From NCBI GenBank assembly GCA_002373875.1, contig DFKQ01000072.1, positions 1 to 27,116 on the forward strand: a DNA stretch of 27,116 nt. Reading direction: 5' to 3'. The notes beneath the pieces were generated by a model, which worked only from the letters and a program-made list of their open reading frames with translations, was not told where the DNA came from and made no database searches. Position numbers and translations under genes: made by a program. The stretch is from Lachnospiraceae bacterium UBA3641. Its GTDB lineage: Bacteria; Bacillota; Clostridia; Lachnospirales; Lachnospiraceae. Below, one piece after another: positions 15,327 through 23,155 of the stretch (position 1 is the stretch's first letter; every line of letters starts with the position of its first letter).

Positions 15327-15337
15327 CATCTTGATTC

Positions 15338-15366
15338 TTGACAGAAAAATTCGGAAGTAGTAAAGT
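15338..15366 (+). promoter_or_regulatory. Sigma-A promoter for the HPr-like gene
   Basis: TTGACA (15338-15343), a 17-base spacer and TAAAGT (15361-15366). Transcription would start near 15373, with a leader of about 43 bases ending in AAGGAAGG. It shows that an in-frame TTG at 15338 is promoter, not a start codon. Confidence 0.7.
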
Positions 15367-15415
15367 TCTTTTAATACATTTTTCTTCATTTTTTCAGAGG
15401 GAAAGGAAGGGGTGC

Positions 15416-15646
15416 ATGAAGATGAATGAACGCAGGATAAAGCTAGACCTTAACAACGCCAATGAATTTGTCCAGAAGGCATCGAAATGTGATTTTGACA
15501 TCGATATTTTTTACAATCATGTTATTATAGACGCTAAATCGATGCTGGGCGTACTGGGACTGGATTTCTCAAGGATCTTAACGGTCAAGTACGGCGGGCA
15601 GAACAAGGACTTCGATGTAATGCTTCAGAAGCTTGCAGTCGGTTAA
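15416..15646 (+). CDS. HPr-like (Crh-like) protein without the catalytic histidine
   Basis: The 76-residue protein aligns with the PTS phosphocarrier HPr: KASKCDFDIDIFYN matches the region after the active site and DAKSMLGVLGLD matches the HPr segment NLKSIMGVMSLG. The loop that in HPr holds the phosphorylated His15 is replaced by LNNANEF with no histidine, while the serine equivalent to Ser46 is kept at S42. The same combination occurs in Bacillus Crh, which does not carry phosphate to sugars but, once serine-phosphorylated, acts with CcpA. A regulatory role is inferred. AAGGAAGG precedes the ATG at 15416; the ATG at 15422 is a possible alternative. The gene has its own promoter and terminator. 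Confidence 0.82.
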   Translation: MKMNERRIKLDLNNANEFVQKASKCDFDIDIFYNHVIIDAKSMLGVLGLDFSRILTVKYGGQNKDFDVMLQKLAVG

Positions 15647-15667
15647 CAAACTTCATACCGGAAGAAG

Positions 15668-15700
15668 GGCCGTGCAGACGCGCGGCCTTTTATTTTTATT
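15668..15700 (+). terminator. Intrinsic terminator of the HPr-like gene
   Basis: GGCCGTGC/GCGCGGCC (8 bp with one G-U pair, 4-base loop AGAC) is followed by TTTTATTTTTATT. Confidence 0.9.
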
Positions 15701-15744
15701 CCTCCCTCGTTCATGAGTATATCTATGCAAACGGGTGGTAAATG

Positions 15745-15753
15745 TGGTATAGT
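15745..15753 (+). promoter_or_regulatory. Extended -10 promoter directly before the EIIC-EAL gene
   Basis: TGGTATAGT is an extended -10 element (TGn plus TATAGT, five of six matches). No good -35 is present. Transcription would begin about 7 bases after the box, at or next to the ATG at 15761. Confidence 0.5.
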
Positions 15754-15760
15754 GTAAATT

Positions 15761-17941
15761 ATGAAATATCGGGATTATAATAATATAAGAAGAAAGATCG
15801 TACATATATACCGCAGGGTGACCGGCCTTGATGTTTTCAGGATAATTGCCGATTCACTTGAGGTTCTGATACCCATTTTTATGATAAGCGCCTTCATCCA
15901 GGTCCTTATCAACTTCCCACTGCCCGCATATAACGCCTTTATAAACCGGGCCGCAGGCGGGCACCTGATGTCCTTCCTTAACATTCTTCTGTCGGGGACC
16001 TACGGGATGCTGTCCCTTTATATGACGGCAGCTGTTGCAGACAAGGTTAACGAACGCTTCGGCAAGCCTTCACACAGGCTGTCGGTCATCGTTACATCCC
16101 TTGCGTCCTTCATCATCATCTCGGGAATATTCAACACCACAACATATAACTTTGACGTTTTCGGCCCCAAGAACCTGCTCACGGCCATCATCTTCGCTCT
16201 CCTTACATCAAGGACCTATATATGGCTCATGACCGGGCTAATCTTCAACGACCGCCGGTATGTTGATGGTATCAGCACTGATTTCAGGACCATGATCATG
16301 TCCATTTTCCCTGCTGTTTTTGTTTTTGTCATTGTGGGAGCCATCAATTCATGCCTCTACATAACGGGTTACTCCAATGCTTATGAATTATTGACGGGAA
16401 GCCTGTCCGGGATGTTCACCGGGCAGAAGAGCAGCCTCTCTTGTGTTATACGCTTCGAGCTTATGCAGAACCTTCTGTGGATGTTCGGTATCCATGGTTC
16501 GGACGTTCTCGGTGAGACCAAGTACCGGGTCTTTGACACCGTGCTTGACGCCATGAATGCCGGCACTCCAGGAAGCCTTGACCCCATCATTAACGGGGTA
16601 TTCATAGATGTGTTCGTCCTGCTGGGCGGATGCGGTGCCACCTGGTCCCTGCTCATTGCCATAACGGCCTTCTCACGTCAGAAGAACGAACGCTATCTTG
16701 CAAGGATATCAGCCATTCCCATGCTCTTTAACATCAACGAGCTGCTTATCCTGGGACTTCCGGTGGTCTTCAACCCGGTTTTCCTGATCCCTTTTCTTCT
16801 GACTCCGGTAGTCAATATTCTTGTGTGCTACCTTGCCATGAGCTCGGGGATCGTTCCTCTTGCTTCCAATACCGTGAACTGGACCACCCCCATCATCTTC
16901 GGCGGCTATCTGGCCACCGGTTCGGTAAGGGGTGCCCTGCTTCAGGTTTTCTGCGTGATACTGGGAGTCTTTATCTACCTTCCCTTTGTAAGGATCGATT
17001 CACGCCTTAAGACCATAAATTCCCATGAGCATGTTAAGCTCCTTGAGAACATACTCAAGGAATGTGAGGAGAGCCGCGAGCCTGTGGAATTCCTGACTCT
17101 TCCGGGAGATGCGGGACGCATCGCCAGAACTCTCTCGGTTGAGCTGGGGGATTACATTGATTCGGATGACTTTACCCTGTATTACCAGCCCCAGTTCAAC
17201 GAGGAACGAAAGCTTATAGGTGCCGAAGCGCTTCTTCGCTGGAAGCATGAGCTCTACGGTCCCGTCTACCCTCCCCTTGTAATAGCACTGGCTGAGGAGA
17301 TAGACCGCCTTACCGAGCTTGAGGAGAAGATATTCCACACCGTGTTCAAGAACCTTGACGAGCTGCTTAAGTACAAGGAGGATGAGCACTTCCATATTTC
17401 CATCAATGTTACCGGTATCACCATCCAGACGGATGAGTTCGAGGAGTTCCTTAAGAACCTCCACATCATCTATCCCGGCAAGTGCAAGCATGTACTTATC
17501 GAGATCACGGAGCAGGCCACCCTGCGGGTTGACGATTCCTTCATCGCAAGGCTCCAGCGGATCAAGTCACTGGGCTTTACCTTCGGAATAGATGACTTCT
17601 CCATGGGTAACACCTCCATTAAATACCTTCAGTCCAACATCTTCGACATAGTCAAGCTTGACGGCGGAATAAGCCGTGATGTGTTCAATGAACGCAGCCG
17701 GGAGATAATCGCCTCAATATCCAGGCTGACCGAAGGCCTTAACATCGAGACCATCGCCGAATACGTTGAGACCGAAGAGCAGCGCAAGGCACTGGAGGAT
17801 GTGGGCTGTTACATATATCAGGGTTACCTCTATTCTCCTGCCATACCCCTTTCACGCTTTAAGGAGCTGGGAGAAATGTCCTTAAATGACAAGAAGGCTG
17901 CGGGACCGATCAAGGGGGTGGACAGCGATGGGAACGATTAA
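15761..17941 (+). CDS. PTS EIIC-like membrane domain fused to an EAL c-di-GMP phosphodiesterase
   Basis: In the 726-residue protein, residues about 20-415 resemble the membrane transport subunit EIIC of lactose/cellobiose PTS: FGIHG (242-246) and FNINELLILGLPVVFNP (323-339) match its sugar-binding blocks, with leucine replacing the usual proline after NE. Residues about 450-705 are an EAL domain. Its catalytic set looks complete: EALLR from E489, N549, IEITE (580-584), DDFSMG (611-616), K632, E667 and Q687, so c-di-GMP hydrolysis to pGpG is expected. No EIIA or EIIB domain is fused. The inference is that sugar binding or transport controls the phosphodiesterase. The end overlaps the next gene by 14 bases. 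The ATG has no clear ribosome site. Confidence 0.88.
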   Translation: MKYRDYNNIRRKIVHIYRRVTGLDVFRIIADSLEVLIPIFMISAFIQVLINFPLPAYNAFINRAAGGHLMSFLNILLSGTYGMLSLYMTAAVADKVNERFGKPSHRLSVIVTSLASFIIISGIFNTTTYNFDVFGPKNLLTAIIFALLTSRTYIWLMTGLIFNDRRYVDGISTDFRTMIMSIFPAVFVFVIVGAINSCLYITGYSNAYELLTGSLSGMFTGQKSSLSCVIRFELMQNLLWMFGIHGSDVLGETKYRVFDTVLDAMNAGTPGSLDPIINGVFIDVFVLLGGCGATWSLLIAITAFSRQKNERYLARISAIPMLFNINELLILGLPVVFNPVFLIPFLLTPVVNILVCYLAMSSGIVPLASNTVNWTTPIIFGGYLATGSVRGALLQVFCVILGVFIYLPFVRIDSRLKTINSHEHVKLLENILKECEESREPVEFLTLPGDAGRIARTLSVELGDYIDSDDFTLYYQPQFNEERKLIGAEALLRWKHELYGPVYPPLVIALAEEIDRLTELEEKIFHTVFKNLDELLKYKEDEHFHISINVTGITIQTDEFEEFLKNLHIIYPGKCKHVLIEITEQATLRVDDSFIARLQRIKSLGFTFGIDDFSMGNTSIKYLQSNIFDIVKLDGGISRDVFNERSREIIASISRLTEGLNIETIAEYVETEEQRKALEDVGCYIYQGYLYSPAIPLSRFKELGEMSLNDKKAAGPIKGVDSDGND

Positions 17942-19100
17942 TTACGTATCCATATTTACCGCCAATCTGTTAAGTGTCCTGCTGGGGTTCGTTCTTCTTA
18001 TCGGCAACAGCTGGAGGTGGAAGCGTAATGACAGGGAGAATGTACTGCTTGTCTTTATGCTTACGCTTGTCATGCTGACCTGTATCACCGAGCCCCTTGC
18101 CTTTTATCTGGACGGGCGTCCCGGGCCTTATTACAGGATCATTATATTTGTCTGCGATACCTTCACCTTCGCCGCCAATCTCATGGCGTCGGCCAGCTGG
18201 CTTATGTTTCTCGTATATCACCTTAAGGGTTCCATAAGCAGGTTCCACGCGGCCCTTATCAATACTCTTGTTGCGGCCGGGCTGTTAACCCTGTTCATAA
18301 ACCTCTTCTACCCGGTAGTGTTTATGATCGATGCATCCAATTCATATCACAGGTATTTTACTTATTATATATTCCTTGCGGTGGATGTCTTTATGCTGAT
18401 GGATTCCTTTGTCACATATCTTATAATCCGGCTTAAGGGACGCAGGCTTAAGTTCTTCTTCTTCTGGGTATACTCAATACCCGTTCTGCTGGGCGCCCTT
18501 ATACAGTCAAGCACCTTCGGGCTTTCAATGATCGCCCCCTGCATGATGATAAGCCTGACGGGCCTTATGAGCACCATCCAGAATGAGATGATCTTCAAGG
18601 ATAAGCTTACGGGCCTGTATAACCGCTACTACTTAGACCAGCTGGAGGAGGAGCTTAAGCGGGACAGCGATGGCACATATACCTTCCTCATGATAGATAT
18701 AAATGACTTTAAATCCATAAATGACAGCTTCGGCCACCAGACCGGGGATCAGGCCATAGTCAATACCGCGAATATCCTTAAGAAGGCCGTCGGGAGTCAG
18801 GGGGCCGCCATCCGTTATGCCGGTGATGAATTTGTTGTTGTACTGAGTACAAGAAACAAGATAGACACGGATGTATTCATCGCCAATATCAAGACCGGCT
18901 TCGACAACTTCAACAAGACGGCCAATGTCGGTTACGAGCTTCATGCCTCCATGGGATATGATGTCGTCAACTTAAGGGAATCCACCATGGATGAGGTAAT
19001 GAACCATATAGACAAGCTTATGTATGAAGATAAAACAAGATATTACAAGACACATGCGGCAAAGAACAGACGCCGCGTTGATGGATTACAAAATAGCTGA
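17928..19100 (+). CDS. Membrane GGDEF protein, probable diguanylate cyclase
   Basis: The 390-residue protein has about six membrane helices (roughly 5-220) and a C-terminal GGDEF domain. DKLTGLYNR (225-233), DINDFKSIND (257-266) and AGDEF (298-302) are the metal- and GTP-binding elements; alanine at the first motif position is common in active cyclases. No R-x-x-D inhibitory site precedes the motif. It would join two GTP into c-di-GMP, opposite to the EAL partner. The ATG at 17928 follows AAGGGGG by about 9 bases and overlaps the end of the EIIC-EAL gene, which indicates coupled translation. The membrane part matches no ligand-binding domain I recognise. Confidence 0.9.
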   Translation: MGTINYVSIFTANLLSVLLGFVLLIGNSWRWKRNDRENVLLVFMLTLVMLTCITEPLAFYLDGRPGPYYRIIIFVCDTFTFAANLMASASWLMFLVYHLKGSISRFHAALINTLVAAGLLTLFINLFYPVVFMIDASNSYHRYFTYYIFLAVDVFMLMDSFVTYLIIRLKGRRLKFFFFWVYSIPVLLGALIQSSTFGLSMIAPCMMISLTGLMSTIQNEMIFKDKLTGLYNRYYLDQLEEELKRDSDGTYTFLMIDINDFKSINDSFGHQTGDQAIVNTANILKKAVGSQGAAIRYAGDEFVVVLSTRNKIDTDVFIANIKTGFDNFNKTANVGYELHASMGYDVVNLRESTMDEVMNHIDKLMYEDKTRYYKTHAAKNRRRVDGLQNS

Positions 19101-19119
19101 CACTTAGAGGAGGAGAAAA

Positions 19120-20196
19120 ATGGATGAGAACAAAAAGGGAGGCTTTCGCGCCTTCCTTAAAAGAAAGGACATTGAAATATCCTGGAAACGGTATTTCATA
19201 GATGCGATGGGGGCCATGGCAAGCGGCCTGTTCGCATCACTGCTCATAGGTACGATCCTGTCTACTCTGGGCACACAGACGGGGCTTTCAGTCCTTGTCG
19301 ACATGGGCGGCTACGCCAAGGGTGTAGCGGGACCTGCCATGGCGGTTGCCATAGGATACGCCCTGAAGGCACCAAATCTTGTACTCTTTTCGATGCTGGC
19401 TGTGGGAAGCGCAGCCAATACCCTGGGCGGCGCGGGAGGTCCCCTGGCCGTCCTTATCATCGCAATCCTTGCAACCGAGATTGGCAAGATGGTGAGCAAG
19501 GAGACTAAGATCGATATCCTTGTAACACCCCTTGTATCAATAGGCGTGGGCGTGCTTCTGTCCGTGCTTCTTGCGCCGGCCATAGGCAAGGCGGCATCGG
19601 CCTTCGGGCAGCTGATAATGTGGGCAACCGAGCTTCATCCCTTCGCGATGGGAATACTGGTTTCGGTCATTGTCGGAATAGCCCTGACCCTTCCCATAAG
19701 CTCCGCTGCCATATGCGCCGCCCTTTCCCTGACAGGTCTTGCAGGCGGTGCTGCCGTCGCAGGGTGCTGCGCTCAGATGGTTGGCTTCGCCTTTATGAGC
19801 TATAAGGAAAATAAGGTGGGAGGACTTATATCCCAGGGGCTTGGCACCTCAATGCTCCAGATGGGCAACATCGTTAAGAATCCCAGGATATGGATCCCGC
19901 CCATCGTGACCTCGGCCATAACCGGTCCCTTGGCCACCTGCGTCTTCAGGATGGAGATGAACGGTGAAGCCATATCTTCCGGGATGGGGACCTGCGGACT
20001 TGTAGGACAGATAGGCGTCTACACGGGCTGGGTGAATGACGTTGCATCGGGCGTGAAGGCCGGCATAACCGGCATGGACTGGCTGGGCCTTATCCTTATA
20101 TGCTTCGTGCTTCCGGCCGTCATCACATGGGCTCTCGGCCTTATATGCCGCAAGATAGGCTGGATTAAGGAAGGCGACCTGACCTTGCCGGTGTAG
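19120..20196 (+). CDS. PTS EIIC-like membrane protein (PTS_EIIC_2 type)
   Basis: The 358-residue, glycine- and alanine-rich polytopic protein has about nine or ten membrane segments and conserved turns such as AVGSAANTLGGAGGP and GMGTCGLVGQIG, like the stand-alone EIIC_2 family annotated as PTS transporter subunit IIC. These proteins lack fused EIIA/EIIB and their substrate is rarely known. GGAGGAG lies 5 bases before the ATG and the gap to the GGDEF gene is 19 bases, so it belongs to the same operon. It may be the actual transporter whose ligand the module senses; that is inference. It converges on mtnA with only 14 bases between the stops. Confidence 0.8.
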   Translation: MDENKKGGFRAFLKRKDIEISWKRYFIDAMGAMASGLFASLLIGTILSTLGTQTGLSVLVDMGGYAKGVAGPAMAVAIGYALKAPNLVLFSMLAVGSAANTLGGAGGPLAVLIIAILATEIGKMVSKETKIDILVTPLVSIGVGVLLSVLLAPAIGKAASAFGQLIMWATELHPFAMGILVSVIVGIALTLPISSAAICAALSLTGLAGGAAVAGCCAQMVGFAFMSYKENKVGGLISQGLGTSMLQMGNIVKNPRIWIPPIVTSAITGPLATCVFRMEMNGEAISSGMGTCGLVGQIGVYTGWVNDVASGVKAGITGMDWLGLILICFVLPAVITWALGLICRKIGWIKEGDLTLPV

Positions 20197-20210
20197 GAGC
20201 CTTAATTACA

Positions 20211-21254
20211 TCATTTAAAGTCATACGGGGCACGGAATATTCCGCGCTCCGTTATTATTGCGCTGATAAGCTCATTGTCCGTAATATCGAAGGCAGGATT
20301 GTAAACATTTATATTCTCGGGCGCCATGGGCTTCTCGTACCACATCCTGGTTACTTCCTCACCGGGACGCTGCTCGATCACTATATCATCTCCCGTCCTT
20401 GTGGCAGGATCTATCGTCGATGAGGGAGCGCATACGTAGAAGGGTATCCCGTACCTTGCCGCCACCGTTGCCACCACGGATGTCCCTATCTTATTGGCCA
20501 CATCCCCGTTCCCTGCAACCCTGTCGCATCCCACAAGAACGGCGTTTATCTTCCCCTGCCTCATGATTGATGAAACCATGTTGTCGCACAGAAGGGTGAC
20601 ATCAAGACCTGCCGACTTAAGCTCGTAGGCGGTAAGCCTGGCTCCCTGCAGTAGCGGCCTCGTCTCATCGCAGTATATCTTAAAATCGTACTCTCTCTCA
20701 TATCCCAGATACATGGCGCTTGTCGCCGTCCCGTATTTCGATGTTGCCAGCTGTCCCGCATTGCAGTGGGTAAGGAGGCCATCCCCCTTCTTAAGGAGGG
20801 TCAGGGCATTCTCCCCGATCCTTCTGCACATGTCCGTATCCTCAGCCTTAATGTCAAGGGCCTCATCCTTAAGGGCGGCCAGGATATCACTTACCGGCAT
20901 ATCCTTAAGCTTAAGGGCCCGCTCCTCCATACGGTTAAGGGCCCAGGAGAGATTGACTGCCGTGGGCCTTGAGGAATTAAGGTATTCCTTCTCCTCATGG
21001 AGAAGCTTAAGAAACTTCTCCTTCTCGGTTACACCCGCCCCCGACATGACAACATAGAGACCGATGGCCGCCGCCACACCTATTGCCGGTGCTCCCCTGA
21101 CCTTAAGATGATAAATGGCATCCCATATATCCTTATCCCCTGTCAGGGTCAGGAATTCGGTATTATTCGGAAGCCTTGTCTGGTCGATTATTATGAGGGC
21201 ATTTATCTTCTCATCGTAGGATACCGTATCGGTATCGAGAGTGTATTTATTCAT
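20211..21254 (-). CDS. mtnA: S-methyl-5-thioribose-1-phosphate isomerase
   Basis: The 347-residue enzyme converts methylthioribose-1-phosphate to methylthioribulose-1-phosphate in methionine salvage. RGAPAIG (53-59) binds the phosphate, HCNAGQLAT holds the catalytic cysteine C164 and VGCDRVAGNGDVANKIGT holds the aspartate D244. The ATG at 21254 has GGGAGGAGG 5 bases upstream; an in-frame start 22 codons further up overlaps the promoter. Spermidine synthase in this window makes methylthioadenosine, the source of the substrate. The other salvage genes are not here. Related enzymes may also isomerise 5-deoxyribose-1-phosphate. Confidence 0.94.
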   Translation of the reverse strand: MNKYTLDTDTVSYDEKINALIIIDQTRLPNNTEFLTLTGDKDIWDAIYHLKVRGAPAIGVAAAIGLYVVMSGAGVTEKEKFLKLLHEEKEYLNSSRPTAVNLSWALNRMEERALKLKDMPVSDILAALKDEALDIKAEDTDMCRRIGENALTLLKKGDGLLTHCNAGQLATSKYGTATSAMYLGYEREYDFKIYCDETRPLLQGARLTAYELKSAGLDVTLLCDNMVSSIMRQGKINAVLVGCDRVAGNGDVANKIGTSVVATVAARYGIPFYVCAPSSTIDPATRTGDDIVIEQRPGEEVTRMWYEKPMAPENINVYNPAFDITDNELISAIITERGIFRAPYDFK

Positions 21255-21291
21255 ATGGGCCTCCTCCCGTTTATTTATACTCATCATCATA

Positions 21292-21320
21292 AGTCTATAA
21301 TCATGTGGTCCCAAGGTCAA
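21292..21320 (-). promoter_or_regulatory. Likely sigma-A promoter for mtnA
   Basis: On the minus strand, TTGACC (21315-21320), a 17-base spacer and TAGACT (21292-21297) match five and four of six positions. The leader would be about 30 bases. Confidence 0.6.
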
Positions 21321-21364
21321 TATGCTCGTTGTTTTTTTATCGGTTTCATGCTATTCTTAGAGTG

Positions 21365-21370
21365 TATAGT
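21365..21370 (+). promoter_or_regulatory. Possible -10 box of the GGDEF-EAL gene
   Basis: TATAGT matches five of six positions and lies 21 bases before the ATG. No -35 is recognisable at normal spacing. An alternative pair, TTGTTT with TATTCT further upstream, is weaker. Confidence 0.35.
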
Positions 21371-21391
21371 CTTTAATTTTTTGAGGTGAAT

Positions 21392-23083
21392 ATGATCTTA
21401 TGTTCTGAAGGCTACAGGAAATTTTATAATACACTTCTGGTGGAGTCGATATCATGTGAGGACCTGTATAATCTGATCCCCTCCGCTGTGGAACACATAG
21501 CCGGGGAGCTCAATATAGGCAAGTTCGAAATGAGGGTCGAATTCTCAGGGAACGGCTCCGACCGGGATAAGGAGAATGCCTTCAGCGTCCTCTATGAGAA
21601 TCCTGACGGCTTCGAGCTGTACGCCCACACAAGAAGCCTTCGTACCCCTAACAAGGACAGGGCCAACTTCGCCCTCTTCCCTGTGAAGGGCGTTACATGG
21701 AACGATGATGAGAAGGCAGCCATCGATCTTGTTATCCGCAACATCCATTCCTTCCTTCAGAAGGCCAGCTTAAACGACCTGCTTAATATGCGTCAGATGA
21801 CGGATTATTTAACATCTCTTCCAAACACCGTGTACTTCACGAAGTTCTGCAATGATCTTAACATAAGGGGTGTCCTTAAGGGCTATACAGTCATCTTCTC
21901 GAACCTTAAGAGCTTTAACTATATCAATCAGCAGCTGGGAAGCAGGGTCGGGGATATGGTTCTTAAGGAGTACAGTCACAAGCTCAGGGCCTTCTACGGG
22001 AACGATGAGCTTATTGCCCGCTTCGGAGGAGATAATTTCGTTGCCCTGCTGAAGAACGAGAATGTGGAGAAGTACCTTGACTATATCTCCCTTGTCAATA
22101 TTTCCGTCGCATCAGGCAACCAGACAAGAACCCTGGGAATCTCGGCCCGGTCCGGAATATGTCCGGTGGCAGCATCTACGGGGAATATAACCGATACCAT
22201 CGGCTTCGCCAATTCGACACTGGAATACCTGAAACGCAATTCCGACTCCGACCATATGTACTTTAACGAGAGCATCCTTAAGAAGGTTCAGAAGGACAGG
22301 GACATCATCTCCTACTTCCGAACGGCACTGGCCCGCAAGGAATTCCTTGTCTATTACCAGCCCAAGGTCTGCATGAACACGAAGCGGATATCCGGCTGTG
22401 AGGCCCTGGTAAGGTGGGAGCATGAAGGTTCCATCATAAGTCCGGGTGACTTCGTCCCCGTCCTCGAAAACGAAGGACTCATATGCGATCTTGACTTTTA
22501 TGTGCTCGAAAGAGTGTGTGAGAACATCAAGTGCTGGGTGGATGACGGTATAATCCCTGCCAAGGTATCGGTCAACTTCAGCAAGCTTCACCTGCGCAAC
22601 GGAAACCTGGTTGAGGACATCATGCAGGTGATCACCAAATATAAGGTCAATCCATCCCATCTTGAGATAGAGCTTACCGAGAGTGCCAGCTCCGATGCCT
22701 ATAAGGCGCTTGAGAAATTTGTCGATGATATGAGGGCACGCAGGATATGCACATCCATAGATGATTTCGGAACAGGCTATTCATCCCTAAGCCTCCTTAA
22801 GGATCTTCATGTAAATGTTATCAAAATAGACAAGTCATTTATAGACGACATTACCGTTCCGGGCTCCAGGGACCGGATAATACTTGCGTCCATCTTAACC
22901 ATGATAACGGGACTTGGCATGGATGTTATTGCGGAGGGCTGCGAAACCCCCGAGCAGGCGGCAATACTTCGCGAATTAAACTGCAACAACATTCAGGGCT
23001 ACCTCTTCGACAAGCCCCTTTCTTACGAGGAATACACAAGGAAGCTGGCAGAAGGACATGTGTACGACGTCAATATAGAATAG
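21392..23083 (+). CDS. EAL c-di-GMP phosphodiesterase with a degenerate GGDEF domain
   Basis: The 563-residue protein has no membrane segment, so it should be cytoplasmic. An N-terminal region (about 1-125) of unassigned, perhaps GAF-like, fold precedes a GGDEF domain whose motif reads GGDNF (212-216) and whose first metal site reads SNLKSF instead of D-x-D-x-F, so cyclase activity is unlikely. The EAL domain keeps CEALVRW (336-342), VNFSK, IELTES, IDDFGTGYSS, IKIDKSF, AEGCETPEQ and IQGYLFDKP, the full catalytic set. The degenerate domain may bind GTP to regulate the phosphodiesterase, as in some known pairs. The ATG at 21392 follows GAGG by 5 bases; a GTG two codons earlier overlaps that site. 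Confidence 0.92.
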   Translation: MILCSEGYRKFYNTLLVESISCEDLYNLIPSAVEHIAGELNIGKFEMRVEFSGNGSDRDKENAFSVLYENPDGFELYAHTRSLRTPNKDRANFALFPVKGVTWNDDEKAAIDLVIRNIHSFLQKASLNDLLNMRQMTDYLTSLPNTVYFTKFCNDLNIRGVLKGYTVIFSNLKSFNYINQQLGSRVGDMVLKEYSHKLRAFYGNDELIARFGGDNFVALLKNENVEKYLDYISLVNISVASGNQTRTLGISARSGICPVAASTGNITDTIGFANSTLEYLKRNSDSDHMYFNESILKKVQKDRDIISYFRTALARKEFLVYYQPKVCMNTKRISGCEALVRWEHEGSIISPGDFVPVLENEGLICDLDFYVLERVCENIKCWVDDGIIPAKVSVNFSKLHLRNGNLVEDIMQVITKYKVNPSHLEIELTESASSDAYKALEKFVDDMRARRICTSIDDFGTGYSSLSLLKDLHVNVIKIDKSFIDDITVPGSRDRIILASILTMITGLGMDVIAEGCETPEQAAILRELNCNNIQGYLFDKPLSYEEYTRKLAEGHVYDVNIE

Positions 23084-23155
23084 ATATTGATTATTATAGC
23101 TTCCTCTATTAAACCATACTGCAAAACAATCAAATAATGCTATTGACTAAATCAG

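Larger units (their letters stand above)
15044..15415. other. 372-base divergent intergenic region
   Basis: It separates the helicase-nuclease (minus) from the HPr-like gene (plus). It holds a candidate minus-strand terminator (15177-15210), a 16-base palindrome (15216-15231), a second inverted repeat (15307-15326) and the HPr-like promoter (15338-15366). The helicase side has only a weak -10-like TAAAAT (around 15074-15079). I see no protein gene in it. Confidence 0.7.

Noticed and set aside
15338..15415. A longer HPr-like protein starting at 15338
   Set aside because: The TTG there is the -35 box of the promoter, and the ribosome site and HPr similarity begin at 15416.
17886..17927. Earlier start for the GGDEF gene
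   Set aside because: The extra residues are charged and overlap the EAL gene; the ATG at 17928 has a good ribosome site.
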